Assembly (NCBI RefSeq): GCF_001679785.1
Contig: NZ_CP016286.1
Span: 3,160,001-3,224,000 of the forward strand
From: Rhizobium leguminosarum
Lineage (GTDB): Bacteria > Pseudomonadota > Alphaproteobacteria > Rhizobiales > Rhizobiaceae
Reading direction: 5' to 3'
Length of the DNA stretch: 64,000 nt
Shown here: positions 18,883 to 27,574 of the stretch, piece by piece
Numbering within the stretch: the first letter of the stretch is position 1
Layout: each line of letters opens with the position of its first letter
Notes under the pieces: generated by a model
Database searches by the model: none
Seen by the model: the letters and a program-made list of their open reading frames with translations, nothing else
What the model was told of the DNA's origin: nothing
Made by a program: the position numbers and the translations under genes

Positions 18883-18913
18883 TGGACATTGACGACGTCG
18901 CTGCAGCAGATAA

Positions 18914-20083
18914 TCAAACCTTCAATTCTCGCTCGACCAATGCCACCCAATAGGCCGCCCCATATCCCAGCGCTTCATCGTTGAAATCATAGGCCGTGTT
19001 GTGATGCAGCGCCCCATCCAGCGCCGGACCGTTGCCGAGCCAGACATAGCAGCCCGGCGCGTTCTGGGCGAAGAAGGCGAAATCGTCGCCTGCCGTCGAC
19101 GGCGGAAAACTTGTCTGCACCTTCCCGCCGAAGACCGAGCCGGCGGCCGTGAGCGCCCGTGCGGTCGCATCCGCATCGTTGATGACAGGCGGAATCCGCC
19201 GCTCGAATACATAGTCCACAGCAATGCCGTACATGGCCGCAGTGCCATGCGCCAATCGTCCGATCTCGGTCTCCAACTGGTCGCGCACATCGGGCGAATA
19301 GGCCCGCGCAGTCCCACCGATCTCGACGATATCAGGAATGACGTTCAGCGCCTTCGAGTCGCCCGCCTGCAGGAAACAGGCGCTGACGACGGCCGGTTGC
19401 AGCGGATCGACCACCCGCCCGACGATCGTCTGCAGCGATGATAGGAAGGTTCCGGCCGCCGTGATCGGATCGCGGCCGAGATGCGGCTTGGCGCCGTGCG
19501 TGCCGGTCCCACGGAAGGTCATGCGCCAGCTATCGGAGGAGGCAAGCTGCGGTCCCTCGACCACGGCGATCTCATCGACCGCAAGCCCAGGCATGTTGTG
19601 CAGCCCGTAGACGGCATCGCAGGGAAAAAGCGTGAACAGCCCCTCCTCCACCATGCGCCTTGCTCCGCCTCGCCCTTCTTCGGCCGGCTGGAAGATGAAA
19701 TGCACCGTGCCGGAAAAATTCCGCGTCGCCGCAAGATGCCGGGCAGCGCCGAGGAGCATCGTCGTATGACCGTCATGGCCGCAGGCATGCATCTTGCCAG
19801 GCGCCGTCGATTTATAAGGCCGCTCCGCCATCTCAGGCATGGCAAGCGCATCCATGTCGGCGCGCAGCCCGATCCTGCGCGTGCCGTTGCCGAGCTGCAG
19901 CGTGCCAACCACGCCGGTACCGCCGAGTCCGCGATGCACCGTGAGGCCAGCTTCTTCGAGAAGCCTCGCGACGATGCCGGCGGTACGCTCCTCCTCGAAA
20001 CCGAGTTCGGGATGGGCGTGCAAGTCGCGGCGCAAGGAGGTGAGAAAAAGCAAATCTTCCTTGATCCGGGCGGGGATACTCAT
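18914..20083 (-). CDS. M20D-family amidohydrolase (hippurate/N-acyl amino acid hydrolase type)
   Basis: A 389-residue zinc/manganese-dependent amidohydrolase. It has RRDLHAHPELGFEE near residue 18, RADMDALAM (about 75), the metal-ligand block MHACGHDGHTTMLLGAA (about 99), FQPAEEGRGGA (about 130) with the catalytic Glu, and GLHN (about 161). The dimer (lid) domain follows, and the last ligand His lies in ALHHNTAYDFND near the C-terminus. Relatives release an amino acid or aromatic acid from N-acyl conjugates. The gene follows tctA in the same direction after a 106-base gap that has a GGGCGCC/GGCGCCC hairpin, so its substrate may be linked to the compound carried by the Tct transporter. That link is inferred. 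Confidence 0.9.
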   Translation of the reverse strand: MSIPARIKEDLLFLTSLRRDLHAHPELGFEEERTAGIVARLLEEAGLTVHRGLGGTGVVGTLQLGNGTRRIGLRADMDALAMPEMAERPYKSTAPGKMHACGHDGHTTMLLGAARHLAATRNFSGTVHFIFQPAEEGRGGARRMVEEGLFTLFPCDAVYGLHNMPGLAVDEIAVVEGPQLASSDSWRMTFRGTGTHGAKPHLGRDPITAAGTFLSSLQTIVGRVVDPLQPAVVSACFLQAGDSKALNVIPDIVEIGGTARAYSPDVRDQLETEIGRLAHGTAAMYGIAVDYVFERRIPPVINDADATARALTAAGSVFGGKVQTSFPPSTAGDDFAFFAQNAPGCYVWLGNGPALDGALHHNTAYDFNDEALGYGAAYWVALVERELKV

Positions 20084-20189
20084 CGGGCAATGCTCATGGG
20101 CCTGGATATCCTGTCAAGCGAACGGGCGCCCAACCGGCGCCCGCGTCAGATCATCCGTTGTTCATCAAACGGCCCACAAGTTCAACCCT

Positions 20190-21698
20190 TCAGGCCTCCT
20201 CGACGAACACCTCCTCGCGCTTCTTCTTGACACTCGGCAGGAAGACGACAATCAGCACGGCGACCGCAATGGCCAGAAGAATGGCGCTGATTGGCCGCGT
20301 AACGAAGGTGGTCGGATCGCCGCGCGACAGGATCATGGCGCGCCGGAGGTTCTCCTCGAGCAATGGCCCGAGCACGAAGCCTAGCAGAAGCGGCGCCGGC
20401 TCACAGCGAAGCTTCGCCAGCACATAGCCGATGAGCCCGAAGAAGGCGACGGCGTAGAGATCGTAGACGTTGGCGTTGACGCTGTAGACCCCGATCGAGC
20501 AGAAGGCCATGATGATGGGGAAGAGCACGTAGTAAGGCACGGTCAAGAGCTTCACCCAGAGCCCGATCAGAGGCAGGTTAAGGATGACCAGCATCAGGTT
20601 GCCGATCCACATCGAGGCGATGATGCCCCAGAACAGCGCCGGCTGCTCGGTGGCGACGTTCGGACCGGGTACGATGCCTTGGATGATCATCGCCCCCACC
20701 ATCAGCGCCATGACGGGATTGGCCGGAATGCCAAGCGTCAAGAGCGGAATGAACGAGGTTTGCGCGCCGGCATTGTTCGCCGATTCCGGTCCCGCAACGC
20801 CGGCGATCGCACCCTTGCCGAATTCCTCCGGCGTTTTCGACATCCGCTTTTCCACCGTATAGGAGGCGAAGGCCGCGAGAATGGCGCCACCACCCGGCAG
20901 GATGCCAAGCGCCGAACCGATTGCCGTACCGCGAATGACCGGCGCGATCATCTCCTTGAATTCCTGGCGGGACGGCAAAAGACCGGTGACCTTGGCCATC
21001 AGCACCGTGCGTGTCGACTCGCCCTCGAGATTGCGCAGGATTTCGGCCACGCCGAACACGCCCACGGCAAGCGCCACGAAGTTCAGCCCGTCCGCATATT
21101 CACGGATGCCGAGCGTGAAACGTGGCGTGCCGGTGTAGATGTCGGTGCCGACGAGGCCGAGCAGCAGCCCGAGCGCCACCATGGCCAGCGCCTTGACGAC
21201 CGAGCCATGCGCGAGCGCGATCGAGGAGACGAGGCCGACGATCATCAGCGAGAAATATTCCGCCGAGCCGAATTGCAGCGCGATTGCAGTCAGCGGCGGT
21301 GCGAAGATCGCGACGAGGAAGGTCGAGACCGTGCCGGCAAAGAACGAACCGAGTGCCGCGATCGCAAGCGCTGCCCCCGCCCTGCCCTTGCGGGCCATCT
21401 GGTAGCCGTCGATCGCGGTCACGGCGGACGAGGATTCGCCCGGCATGTTGATCAGGATCGCCGTCGTCGAGCCGCCGTACTGCGCGCCGTAATAGATGCC
21501 GGCGAGCATGATCAGCGAGGAGACTGGTTCGAGCTGGAAGGTGATCGGCAGGAGCATGGCGATCGTCGCCGTGGCGCCGATCCCGGGCAGCACGCCAATT
21601 AGCGTGCCGAGCAGCACGCCGATCAGGCAGAAGAACAGGTTTTCCGGAGTGCCGGCTGTTGCAAAGCCGAGCGCGAGATTGCTGAAAAGATCCATCAT
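20190..21698 (-). CDS. tctA: Tripartite tricarboxylate transporter, large membrane subunit
   Basis: A 502-residue TctA protein with about twelve hydrophobic segments. The family blocks LIGVLPGIGATATIAMLLP (residues about 37-55) and YYGAQYGGSTTAILINMPGE (about 69-88) are clear, as is the second half-repeat at GILPGGGAILAAFASY and GPESANNAGAQTSFIPLLTLGIPANPVMAL. It moves the substrate, taken from the periplasmic TctC protein, across the inner membrane using an ion gradient. It starts seven bases after the tctB stop. The substrate is not certain: family members carry citrate, other carboxylates or aromatic acids. Confidence 0.94.
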   Translation of the reverse strand: MMDLFSNLALGFATAGTPENLFFCLIGVLLGTLIGVLPGIGATATIAMLLPITFQLEPVSSLIMLAGIYYGAQYGGSTTAILINMPGESSSAVTAIDGYQMARKGRAGAALAIAALGSFFAGTVSTFLVAIFAPPLTAIALQFGSAEYFSLMIVGLVSSIALAHGSVVKALAMVALGLLLGLVGTDIYTGTPRFTLGIREYADGLNFVALAVGVFGVAEILRNLEGESTRTVLMAKVTGLLPSRQEFKEMIAPVIRGTAIGSALGILPGGGAILAAFASYTVEKRMSKTPEEFGKGAIAGVAGPESANNAGAQTSFIPLLTLGIPANPVMALMVGAMIIQGIVPGPNVATEQPALFWGIIASMWIGNLMLVILNLPLIGLWVKLLTVPYYVLFPIIMAFCSIGVYSVNANVYDLYAVAFFGLIGYVLAKLRCEPAPLLLGFVLGPLLEENLRRAMILSRGDPTTFVTRPISAILLAIAVAVLIVVFLPSVKKKREEVFVEEA

Positions 21699-21704
21699 CG
21701 TCTC

Positions 21705-22166
21705 CTAGAACCGGACCCAGGGGCCGAAGCGCTCGAACGGCAGGCCGAGCCCGTAGCTGAAGACCCCAACCGAAAAGATCGTCAGCAGCAGCGACAGCAC
21801 GATCGCGAAGAACACGTTCATCTTTTGCGATGCGAAGCAGGCGATGAAGGCGGTGAGGAACAGTGACGGTGCAAATCCGAGACCGCGCACCGTCAGCCCG
21901 AAGAATACCGGCGCCGGCAGGATGAAGAGCATGCCGCGCCAGGCAAACGGGTCGATCGGCTCGCCCTCGACCCGCAGCGCCTGAATGAAGATGATCGCGC
22001 CGAGAAGCACGAGCACGGCGGCAAGCACCAGCGGGAAATAACCAGGGCCCATGCGCACCGTCGTGCCGAGGTCGAGCCCCAGCGACTGGATGGCGAAGAA
22101 AGCGCCGGTCGCGACGAAAAGCGCGCCGCAAATCGCATTGGTGGTATCGAAACTGATGGATTTCAT
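21705..22166 (-). CDS. tctB: Tripartite tricarboxylate transporter, small membrane subunit
   Basis: A 153-residue protein with four hydrophobic segments, as in TctB/DUF1468 proteins. The block VRMGPGYFPLVLAAVLVLLGA (about residues 38-58) is typical. I chose the ATG at 22166 because a strong ribosome site, AGGAGA, lies before it; the longer frame would run into the intergenic repeat. It is translated almost continuously with tctA. Its role is to stabilise or assist TctA. Confidence 0.88.
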   Translation of the reverse strand: MKSISFDTTNAICGALFVATGAFFAIQSLGLDLGTTVRMGPGYFPLVLAAVLVLLGAIIFIQALRVEGEPIDPFAWRGMLFILPAPVFFGLTVRGLGFAPSLFLTAFIACFASQKMNVFFAIVLSLLLTIFSVGVFSYGLGLPFERFGPWVRF

Positions 22167-22211
22167 GGTGTCTCCTGGGGAGATGGTTCGTGACGCACTG
22201 CTGCTGCGATT

Positions 22212-22349
22212 GCCCTCATCCGCCTGCCGGCACCTTCTCCTCGCATACGGGGAGAAGGGAAAATGCTGCAAGCCATTCGCCCCTTGCCGCCGCTTTAGTG
22301 ACGCAAGTCCCCTCTCCCCGTTCACGGGGAGAGGGTTAGGGTGAGGGGC
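22212..22349. repeat. Rhizobial intergenic palindromic element with twin hairpins
   Basis: It lies between tctC and tctB. The outer ends CCCTCATCC and GGGTGAGGG are inverted with one mismatch, and two hairpins lie inside: CCTTCTCC/GGAGAAGG on the left and CCCTCTCCCCG/CGGGGAGAGGG on the right. Elements of this kind are scattered in rhizobial intergenic DNA. In this position it could stop or stabilise the message after tctC and so let the binding protein be made in excess over the membrane subunits. Confidence 0.7.
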
Positions 22350-22379
22350 TCTCTCGGCATGCCTGGACGAGGATAACCC

Positions 22380-23363
22380 TCAGTCGGCATATTCACCAGC
22401 GGCCTCGATCACCGTTTTCCAGCGGGCAATCTCGCTTTCGAGTTTGGCCTTCAACGCAGCCGGCGTCGCATCGGCGTCGGAGGATGGCACCGTGCCGAGC
22501 TCGGCGAAGCGGGCGCCGACATTCGGATCCTTCAGCGCCACCTGCAGCGACTTCGACAGACGTTCGTTGATCTCGGCCGGCGTGCCCTTCGGCGTGTAGA
22601 TGCCGTGCCAGATGCCGACTTCAAAACCCGGCAGGCCGGCTTCGACTGCCGTCGGAATGTCCTTCATCACGTCGAGGCGCTTGGGCGAGGTCACGGCATA
22701 GGCCTTGATCGTGCCGCCCTGGATCTGCTTCGTCGTGTTGGTCGTCTGGTCGCACATGACGTCGACCTGACCGCCGAGCAAATCGGTCATGGCAGGGCCG
22801 GTGCCCTTGTAGGGAACGGTCGTGAGCGGCGTCTGGATGGCGCTCATGAACATCATGCCGCAGAGATGCGATGCCGCACCGATGCCCGCATTAGCGACCG
22901 TCACCTTGTCCTTGTTGGCCTTGATATAATCGATCAGCCCCTTGAGGTCGGCCGGCTCCATGTCCTTGCGGGCGACAATCGTCATCGGCACCTCGGTGAC
23001 GAGGCCGACATAGTCGAAGGCGCCAAGCGTGTCATAGGCGAGCTTGCGATAGAGCGTGGCGCTGGTCGCCATGCCGATATGGTGCAGCAGGATGGTGTAA
23101 CCGTCGGGATCGGCATTCGCCACACGGCCAGCGCCGAGCGTGCCGCCCGCCCCGCCGACATTTTCGACGACGATCTGCTGGCCGAGATCCTTCGACATGG
23201 ATTCGGCGACAAGGCGCGCGACGGTATCGGTGGGGCCGCCGGCCGCAAAGGGAACGACCATGGTGATGGTGCGCTCGGGATAGGTCTGCGCCGAAGCGGC
23301 GCCGGCGAGAAGAGAGACCGCGGCAGCCGCGGTCAGGCCGAGCATGGCCTTCAGAATTTTCAT
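22380..23363 (-). CDS. tctC: Tripartite tricarboxylate transporter, periplasmic binding protein
   Basis: A 327-residue Bug/TctC-type binding protein. A Sec signal peptide ends at about residue 25 (AGAASAQTYP). Family motifs are YPERTITMVVPFAAGGPTDTVAR at residues 28-50, VENVGGAGGTLGAGRVANADPDGYT around 75-97, and the later VPYKGTGPAMTDLLGGQVDVM. The ATG at 23363 has a good ribosome site (GGAGGAAA). It is the first transporter gene after the regulatory pair, and a 213-base gap with a palindromic element separates it from tctB. The carboxylate bound is not predictable from sequence. Confidence 0.93.
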   Translation of the reverse strand: MKILKAMLGLTAAAAVSLLAGAASAQTYPERTITMVVPFAAGGPTDTVARLVAESMSKDLGQQIVVENVGGAGGTLGAGRVANADPDGYTILLHHIGMATSATLYRKLAYDTLGAFDYVGLVTEVPMTIVARKDMEPADLKGLIDYIKANKDKVTVANAGIGAASHLCGMMFMSAIQTPLTTVPYKGTGPAMTDLLGGQVDVMCDQTTNTTKQIQGGTIKAYAVTSPKRLDVMKDIPTAVEAGLPGFEVGIWHGIYTPKGTPAEINERLSKSLQVALKDPNVGARFAELGTVPSSDADATPAALKAKLESEIARWKTVIEAAGEYAD

Positions 23364-23533
23364 CGTTTCCTCCCTGATGAAATAAGCGAACCCGCCGACA
23401 CATCCTCCGCGCCGGTTCGGATAACCTATTTGCCGCCTGGAAAAATCGACCCGCAATCATTGCAGTCGCTTTCGAAAGACAATTTTACGACAGTGCGATG
23501 CAGCATGGGTCGATTTGGAAACAAACGGCTCTG

Positions 23534-23559
23534 GCGATGGGTGGAAATCCACCCATCGC
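23534..23559. promoter_or_regulatory. Perfect 11-4-11 palindrome upstream of tctC, candidate enhancer for the DctD-like regulator
   Basis: Arms GCGATGGGTGG and CCACCCATCGC around AAAT. It sits about 170 bases upstream of the tctC start, a distance normal for binding sites of sigma-54 activators. A second inverted pair, AAATCGACCC (23443-23452) and GGGTCGATTT (23507-23516), lies nearer to tctC. I could not find a convincing -24/-12 promoter between them and the gene. Confidence 0.6.
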
Positions 23560-23593
23560 ACCGCGAAAATTGCAGCGCCGCCCCAGCACCCGG

Positions 23594-24928
23594 CTAGCTT
23601 TCGGTGGTCAGCATCCGCTTGTCGAGACCATATTTCTGCATCTTTTCGTAGAGGGTCTTCCGGGAAATGCCGAGCGACTCATAGACCGGCCTGAGGCTGC
23701 CGCCGTGCGCCACCAGTGCACTGGCGATGACCCCGCGTTCGAATTCGGCGACGCGCTCCGCAAGCCCGGTCGCCTCCTCGGCTTGCCGCCCGCCATTGTC
23801 GAGACCGAGGACCAGACGGTCGGCGGCATTCCTCAGCTCACGCACATTGCCGGGCCAGTCGCGCTGAGCAATGTCGGAAATAACGTCTGGCGGCACGGTC
23901 ATCTCGTCGCGGCCGTAGCGGGCCGCCGCCTCCCGCACCAGCTGCAGGAAAAGCAATGGAACATCCGCCCGCCGCTGCGACAGCGACGGCACGTGCAGCG
24001 TCGCGACGTTCAGCCGATAGAAGAGGTCGGCGCGGAAGCGCCCCGCCGCCACCTCTGCCTCCAGATCGACCTTGCTTGTCGCAATGAAGCGCACGTCGAG
24101 CGCCACCACCTCGTTCGAACCGAGCCTGGAGATCACCCGCTCCTGCAGCACCCGCAGGAACTTCGCCTGCAGGTCGAAGGGCATGGAGCCGATCTCATCG
24201 AGCAGGATCGTGCCGCCGCGCCCGTGTTCGAATTTTCCATAGCGCGGCCTTACCGCGCCCGGAAAGGCACCCGCCTCATGGCCGAAAAGCTCGCTCTCGA
24301 TCAGGTTTGCGGGCAGTGCGGCGCAATTGATCGCGATGAACGGCCGGCTCGCCCGGGCGCTGATGTCGTGGAGTGCCCGCGCCACCACCTCCTTGCCGGC
24401 CCCGGTCTCGCCGACGATCAGCGTATCGGCATCGCTCGCCCCGATCGCCCGGATGCGGTAGCGCAGATCCACCATCACCTGCGTGCGCCCCGGCAGCCGC
24501 GCCTCGATATCGTCGCGCTTGCCGGCAACCGCCTTCAGCAGCCGGTTTTCGAGCACGAGGCCGCGCCGCTCCATCGCCCGGCGGATGACGCCGGCAAGCA
24601 TCTCCGGCGTGAACGGCTTCTCGATGAAATCATAGGCGCCTTCGCGCATCGCCTTCACCGCAAGCTGAACGTCGCCGTGGCCGGTGACGAGAATGACCGG
24701 CACCTCCGGGTCGAGCTCGCGGATCTTCTGCATCAGCGTCATGCCGTCGATGCCGGGCATGCGAATATCGCTGACGACGACGCCGGGGAAGCTGTAGCCG
24801 ATCAGCTCCAGCACGTGGTCGCCGTTCGAATAGGTCTCGACACTGAAGCCGGAGAGCTCCAGCGCCTGCGCCGTCGAGCGGCGCAGTTCCTCCTCGTCGT
24901 CAACCAGCAAGATCTTCGCGTCGTTCAT
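23594..24928 (-). CDS. DctD-like sigma-54-dependent response regulator
   Basis: A 444-residue regulator in three parts. The receiver domain (residues 1-120) has the acidic pair DD near 11, phospho-acceptor Asp in VVSDIRMPGIDG (about 55) and Lys in FIEKPF. The AAA+ domain (about 145-375) has Walker A GETGAGKE, Walker B GGTILLDEIGSM, and the sigma-54 contact loop reads GAFPGA instead of the usual GAFTGA. A Fis-type DNA-binding helix pair closes the protein (GGSLRPVYESLGISRKTLYEKMQKYGL). It overlaps the sensor-kinase gene by four bases and precedes tctC, so it most likely activates tctCBA when the substrate is present. Confidence 0.92.
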   Translation of the reverse strand: MNDAKILLVDDEEELRRSTAQALELSGFSVETYSNGDHVLELIGYSFPGVVVSDIRMPGIDGMTLMQKIRELDPEVPVILVTGHGDVQLAVKAMREGAYDFIEKPFTPEMLAGVIRRAMERRGLVLENRLLKAVAGKRDDIEARLPGRTQVMVDLRYRIRAIGASDADTLIVGETGAGKEVVARALHDISARASRPFIAINCAALPANLIESELFGHEAGAFPGAVRPRYGKFEHGRGGTILLDEIGSMPFDLQAKFLRVLQERVISRLGSNEVVALDVRFIATSKVDLEAEVAAGRFRADLFYRLNVATLHVPSLSQRRADVPLLFLQLVREAAARYGRDEMTVPPDVISDIAQRDWPGNVRELRNAADRLVLGLDNGGRQAEEATGLAERVAEFERGVIASALVAHGGSLRPVYESLGISRKTLYEKMQKYGLDKRMLTTES

Positions 24929-26727
24929 TCCGCTGCCTCCGGCATCAGTCCTGCCGCCGATTGCAGCTCGATGCGGAACACCGCGCCCCCTTCGGGATGA
25001 TTGGCAGCAGTAAGGCTGCCGCCGAAATCCTTGATGATGTTGTAGGAGATCGAAAGCCCGAGGCCGAGCCCCTTGCCGACGCCCTTCGTCGTGAAGAAGG
25101 GATCGAAGATGCGCTCGGCGATCGCCGCCGGCACGCCCGGTCCATGGTCTCGCACCGTCAGCACCACCTTGCCGGCCTCCTCGAAGGCAGAAACCTCGAT
25201 GCGTCGATCATCCAGCCCCTCCACCGCATCGGCCGCATTCGAGATCACATTCACCAGCACCTGCTGCAGGCGCACCGAACCGGCGCGTACCGCCGGCGGA
25301 CGAGGCCCGAGAGCGAGAAGCAGTTCGGCATCCGCCGCCTTCAGCCGCCAGGCGATGATCTCGAGCGTATCGCGCATCGCCTCGTCGAGGGAAACGGGAC
25401 CGAGCTTCTCGTTCGGCTTGCGCGCGAAGTTGCGCAGGTGTCGGCTGATCGCAGCCATACGGTCGATCAGCCCGCCGATACGCCGGATATTGTCCCGCGC
25501 CTCATCCGTCCGCCCACGGTCGATGAGAACGGAGGCGCTGTCCGTATAGGTCTTGGCGGCGGCGAGCGGCTGGTTGAACTCGTGCGAAAGGGCAGCCGAC
25601 ATCTGCCCCAGCCCGGCAAGCTTGCCCGCCTGGATCAGATCGGCCTGAGTCTGTCGGAGCTGTTGCTCGGTCAGCCGCCGTTCGGCGATTTCTTCTTCGA
25701 TACGGCTGTTGACGCGGGCAAGATCGGCTGTGCGCTCCTCGACGCGCCGCTCCAGCTCGTTGCGGGCTTCGGCTTGCATCTGCATGCGCTCGGCAAGCCG
25801 CGCCCGCCTCTGGCGCAGAACCGCGACCGCGAGCCCGGCGATGCAGAGGAAGAGAAAGACTGCCGCAAGCGCTGTGCGTGCCTGGGCACGGATGGAACTC
25901 GTCTCCATCAGCACGTTCACCGTCCAGTCCTCGGCAGGCATATAATGCGAGAGCACCAGAAATTCGCTCGAACCGCGCTCGCCGGCCAGCGTCATCAGCT
26001 CATGCTGCTCGAAGTGGTGACGCGTCACCGGCAGCGCCGCCAGCCTGGCATTGGCATAACGCCGCGATGCTTCGGTGCGGGCGACACGGTCGGCCGTCAG
26101 CGGCAGGATTGCACCATAGAGCCATTCCGGGCTGCCGGACATGAAGATGATACCCTCCGGATCGGAGACGAAAATCTTGTATTCGCCGCCGCCCCAGGAG
26201 GATTCGATCATGTCGATATCGACCTTAAAGACGATGACGCCGCCAATATCCGCGCCGGTTCGGATCGGTGCGGCAAAATAATAGCCGCGCTTCAGCGAGG
26301 TGGTCCCGAGCGCGTAAAACCGTGCCTGCCGGCCTTCGATTGCATCCTGGAAATAGGGCCTGTAGCTGAAATTCTGTCCGACGAAGCTTGCAGGCCCATC
26401 GTAATTGCTGGCCGCGATCGTCTCTCCGTCTGGCTTGACCACATAGATATCGGAGGATTTCAGCAGCCCGTTGATCTCCTTGAGATAGAGATTGGCGGCA
26501 TCGCGCAGCGCCGCATCGTCAGGCGCGCTCACCAGTTCCTTGATGTCGTCATGATCGGCGATCAGCGCCGGCAGCGCCTCGTAGCGGTTGAGATGGCCGC
26601 TGAGTGCCGAAACGGCAAGGCGCAGCGCCGTCCCCGCCTGCGCCGAGGCTTCCTCCATATAGGCGCGCGTCGCAATCGCGCTCCCATAGGTGAAGAAGGC
26701 GAAGATGATCAGCGGCACCACCAGCAA
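24925..26727 (-). CDS. DctB-like membrane sensor histidine kinase
   Basis: About 600 residues. A first membrane helix is followed by a periplasmic double-PAS/dCache sensor (about 30-270), a second helix (ALAAVFLFLCIAGLAVAVL, about 287-305), a coiled coil (LERRVEERTADLARVNSRIEEE), then the HisKA domain with LSHEFNQPLAAAKTYTDSA (phospho-acceptor His near 369) and an ATPase domain (N box NVISNAADAV, G1 DHGPGVP, G2 GKGLGLGLSIS). The architecture is that of DctB. The start is unclear: no ATG or GTG in frame lies upstream, the TTG at 26727 cuts into the first helix, and an AGGGGAGGA ribosome-like site about 30 bases further upstream suggests that translation begins near 26757. Confidence 0.9.
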   Translation of the reverse strand: MLVVPLIIFAFFTYGSAIATRAYMEEASAQAGTALRLAVSALSGHLNRYEALPALIADHDDIKELVSAPDDAALRDAANLYLKEINGLLKSSDIYVVKPDGETIAASNYDGPASFVGQNFSYRPYFQDAIEGRQARFYALGTTSLKRGYYFAAPIRTGADIGGVIVFKVDIDMIESSWGGGEYKIFVSDPEGIIFMSGSPEWLYGAILPLTADRVARTEASRRYANARLAALPVTRHHFEQHELMTLAGERGSSEFLVLSHYMPAEDWTVNVLMETSSIRAQARTALAAVFLFLCIAGLAVAVLRQRRARLAERMQMQAEARNELERRVEERTADLARVNSRIEEEIAERRLTEQQLRQTQADLIQAGKLAGLGQMSAALSHEFNQPLAAAKTYTDSASVLIDRGRTDEARDNIRRIGGLIDRMAAISRHLRNFARKPNEKLGPVSLDEAMRDTLEIIAWRLKAADAELLLALGPRPPAVRAGSVRLQQVLVNVISNAADAVEGLDDRRIEVSAFEEAGKVVLTVRDHGPGVPAAIAERIFDPFFTTKGVGKGLGLGLSISYNIIKDFGGSLTAANHPEGGAVFRIELQSAAGLMPEAAE

Positions 26728-26911
26728 CGCCGCTATCGCACGATATTTCGAAGACAGAACCGGCTCCTCCCCTTTTCTGCCTCCACTCCCCAGCGAGGCA
26801 TACCCGAGGGAGCGAGTTTAGAGGGGTGATTAGGGATTTCCAAGGGGCCGCCGAAACTTGACACCCGGCAGGGGCGGATGTCCTATTGCTGCACCGCAAG
26901 GAGGCCCGCCC

Positions 26912-27574
26912 ATGAGCGACGACCAGACGCCCGCCGACAGCAAACTCACCACATCCAAGCGCCGCTGGGCGGCAGAGGGCAAGTTCCTGACCGGCCGTAT
27001 CAGCCGTCCCGAAGCCGAGCGCCTGCCGCCCGGCCAGCACCTTGTCAAGAACTGGCCGGTACTCGACCTCGGCCAGCAGCCTGTCATCTCGACCGAGACC
27101 TGGCGGCTCGAGGTGCGCGGCCTCGTCGAAACGACGCGCACCCTCACCTGGGCCGACTTCCAGGCGATCGAACAGAGCACGGGGGTGAGCGATATCCACT
27201 GCGTCACCACCTGGTCGCGCTACGACAACAAATGGAAGGGTGTTTCGACGCGCGATCTGCTTGACCTCGCAATGCCGAAGCCGGAAGCAGCTTACGTCAT
27301 GCTGACGAGCTATGACGGCTATACCACGAACCTGCCGCTTTCCGATTTCGCCGCCGAGGATGCGATCCTCGCCACCGCCTGGGAAGGCCTGCCGCTGACA
27401 CCGGAGCACGGTGGACCGATGCGCCTCGTCGTGCCGCATCTCTATTTCTGGAAAAGCGCCAAATGGCTGCGCCGCATCGAGCTGATGCCTGCCGACCAGG
27501 CCGGCTTCTGGGAAAAGAACGGCTACCACATGTATGGCGATCCGTGGCGCGAGCAGCGCTATTCCGACGACTGA
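26912..27574 (+). CDS. Sulfite oxidase-like molybdopterin-dependent oxidoreductase
   Basis: A 220-residue protein with the oxidoreductase molybdopterin-binding fold of the YedY/SorA/sulfite oxidase family. The molybdenum-ligand Cys is in VSDIHCVTTWSRYDNKWKGVS (about residue 95), followed by TSYDGYTTNLPL and HGGPMRLVVPHLYFWKSAKWL. It is short: there is no C-terminal dimerisation domain and no heme domain, and I see no twin-Arg signal, so it is probably cytoplasmic. The ATG at 26912 has a good ribosome site (AAGGAGG); an upstream frame from 26858 has none. Its substrate is unknown. Its end overlaps the convergent gene by 16 bases. Confidence 0.85.
   Translation: MSDDQTPADSKLTTSKRRWAAEGKFLTGRISRPEAERLPPGQHLVKNWPVLDLGQQPVISTETWRLEVRGLVETTRTLTWADFQAIEQSTGVSDIHCVTTWSRYDNKWKGVSTRDLLDLAMPKPEAAYVMLTSYDGYTTNLPLSDFAAEDAILATAWEGLPLTPEHGGPMRLVVPHLYFWKSAKWLRRIELMPADQAGFWEKNGYHMYGDPWREQRYSDD

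Noticed and set aside
23364..23533. Sigma-54 promoter for tctC
   Set aside because: I looked for GG-N10-GC with TGGCAC/TTGC context on the minus strand and found no convincing match, so none is annotated.
24961..26829. 622-codon plus-strand frame opposite the sensor kinase
   Set aside because: Composition (Arg/His/Asp-rich) is typical of antisense frames in GC-rich genes, and the kinase motifs on the other strand are complete.
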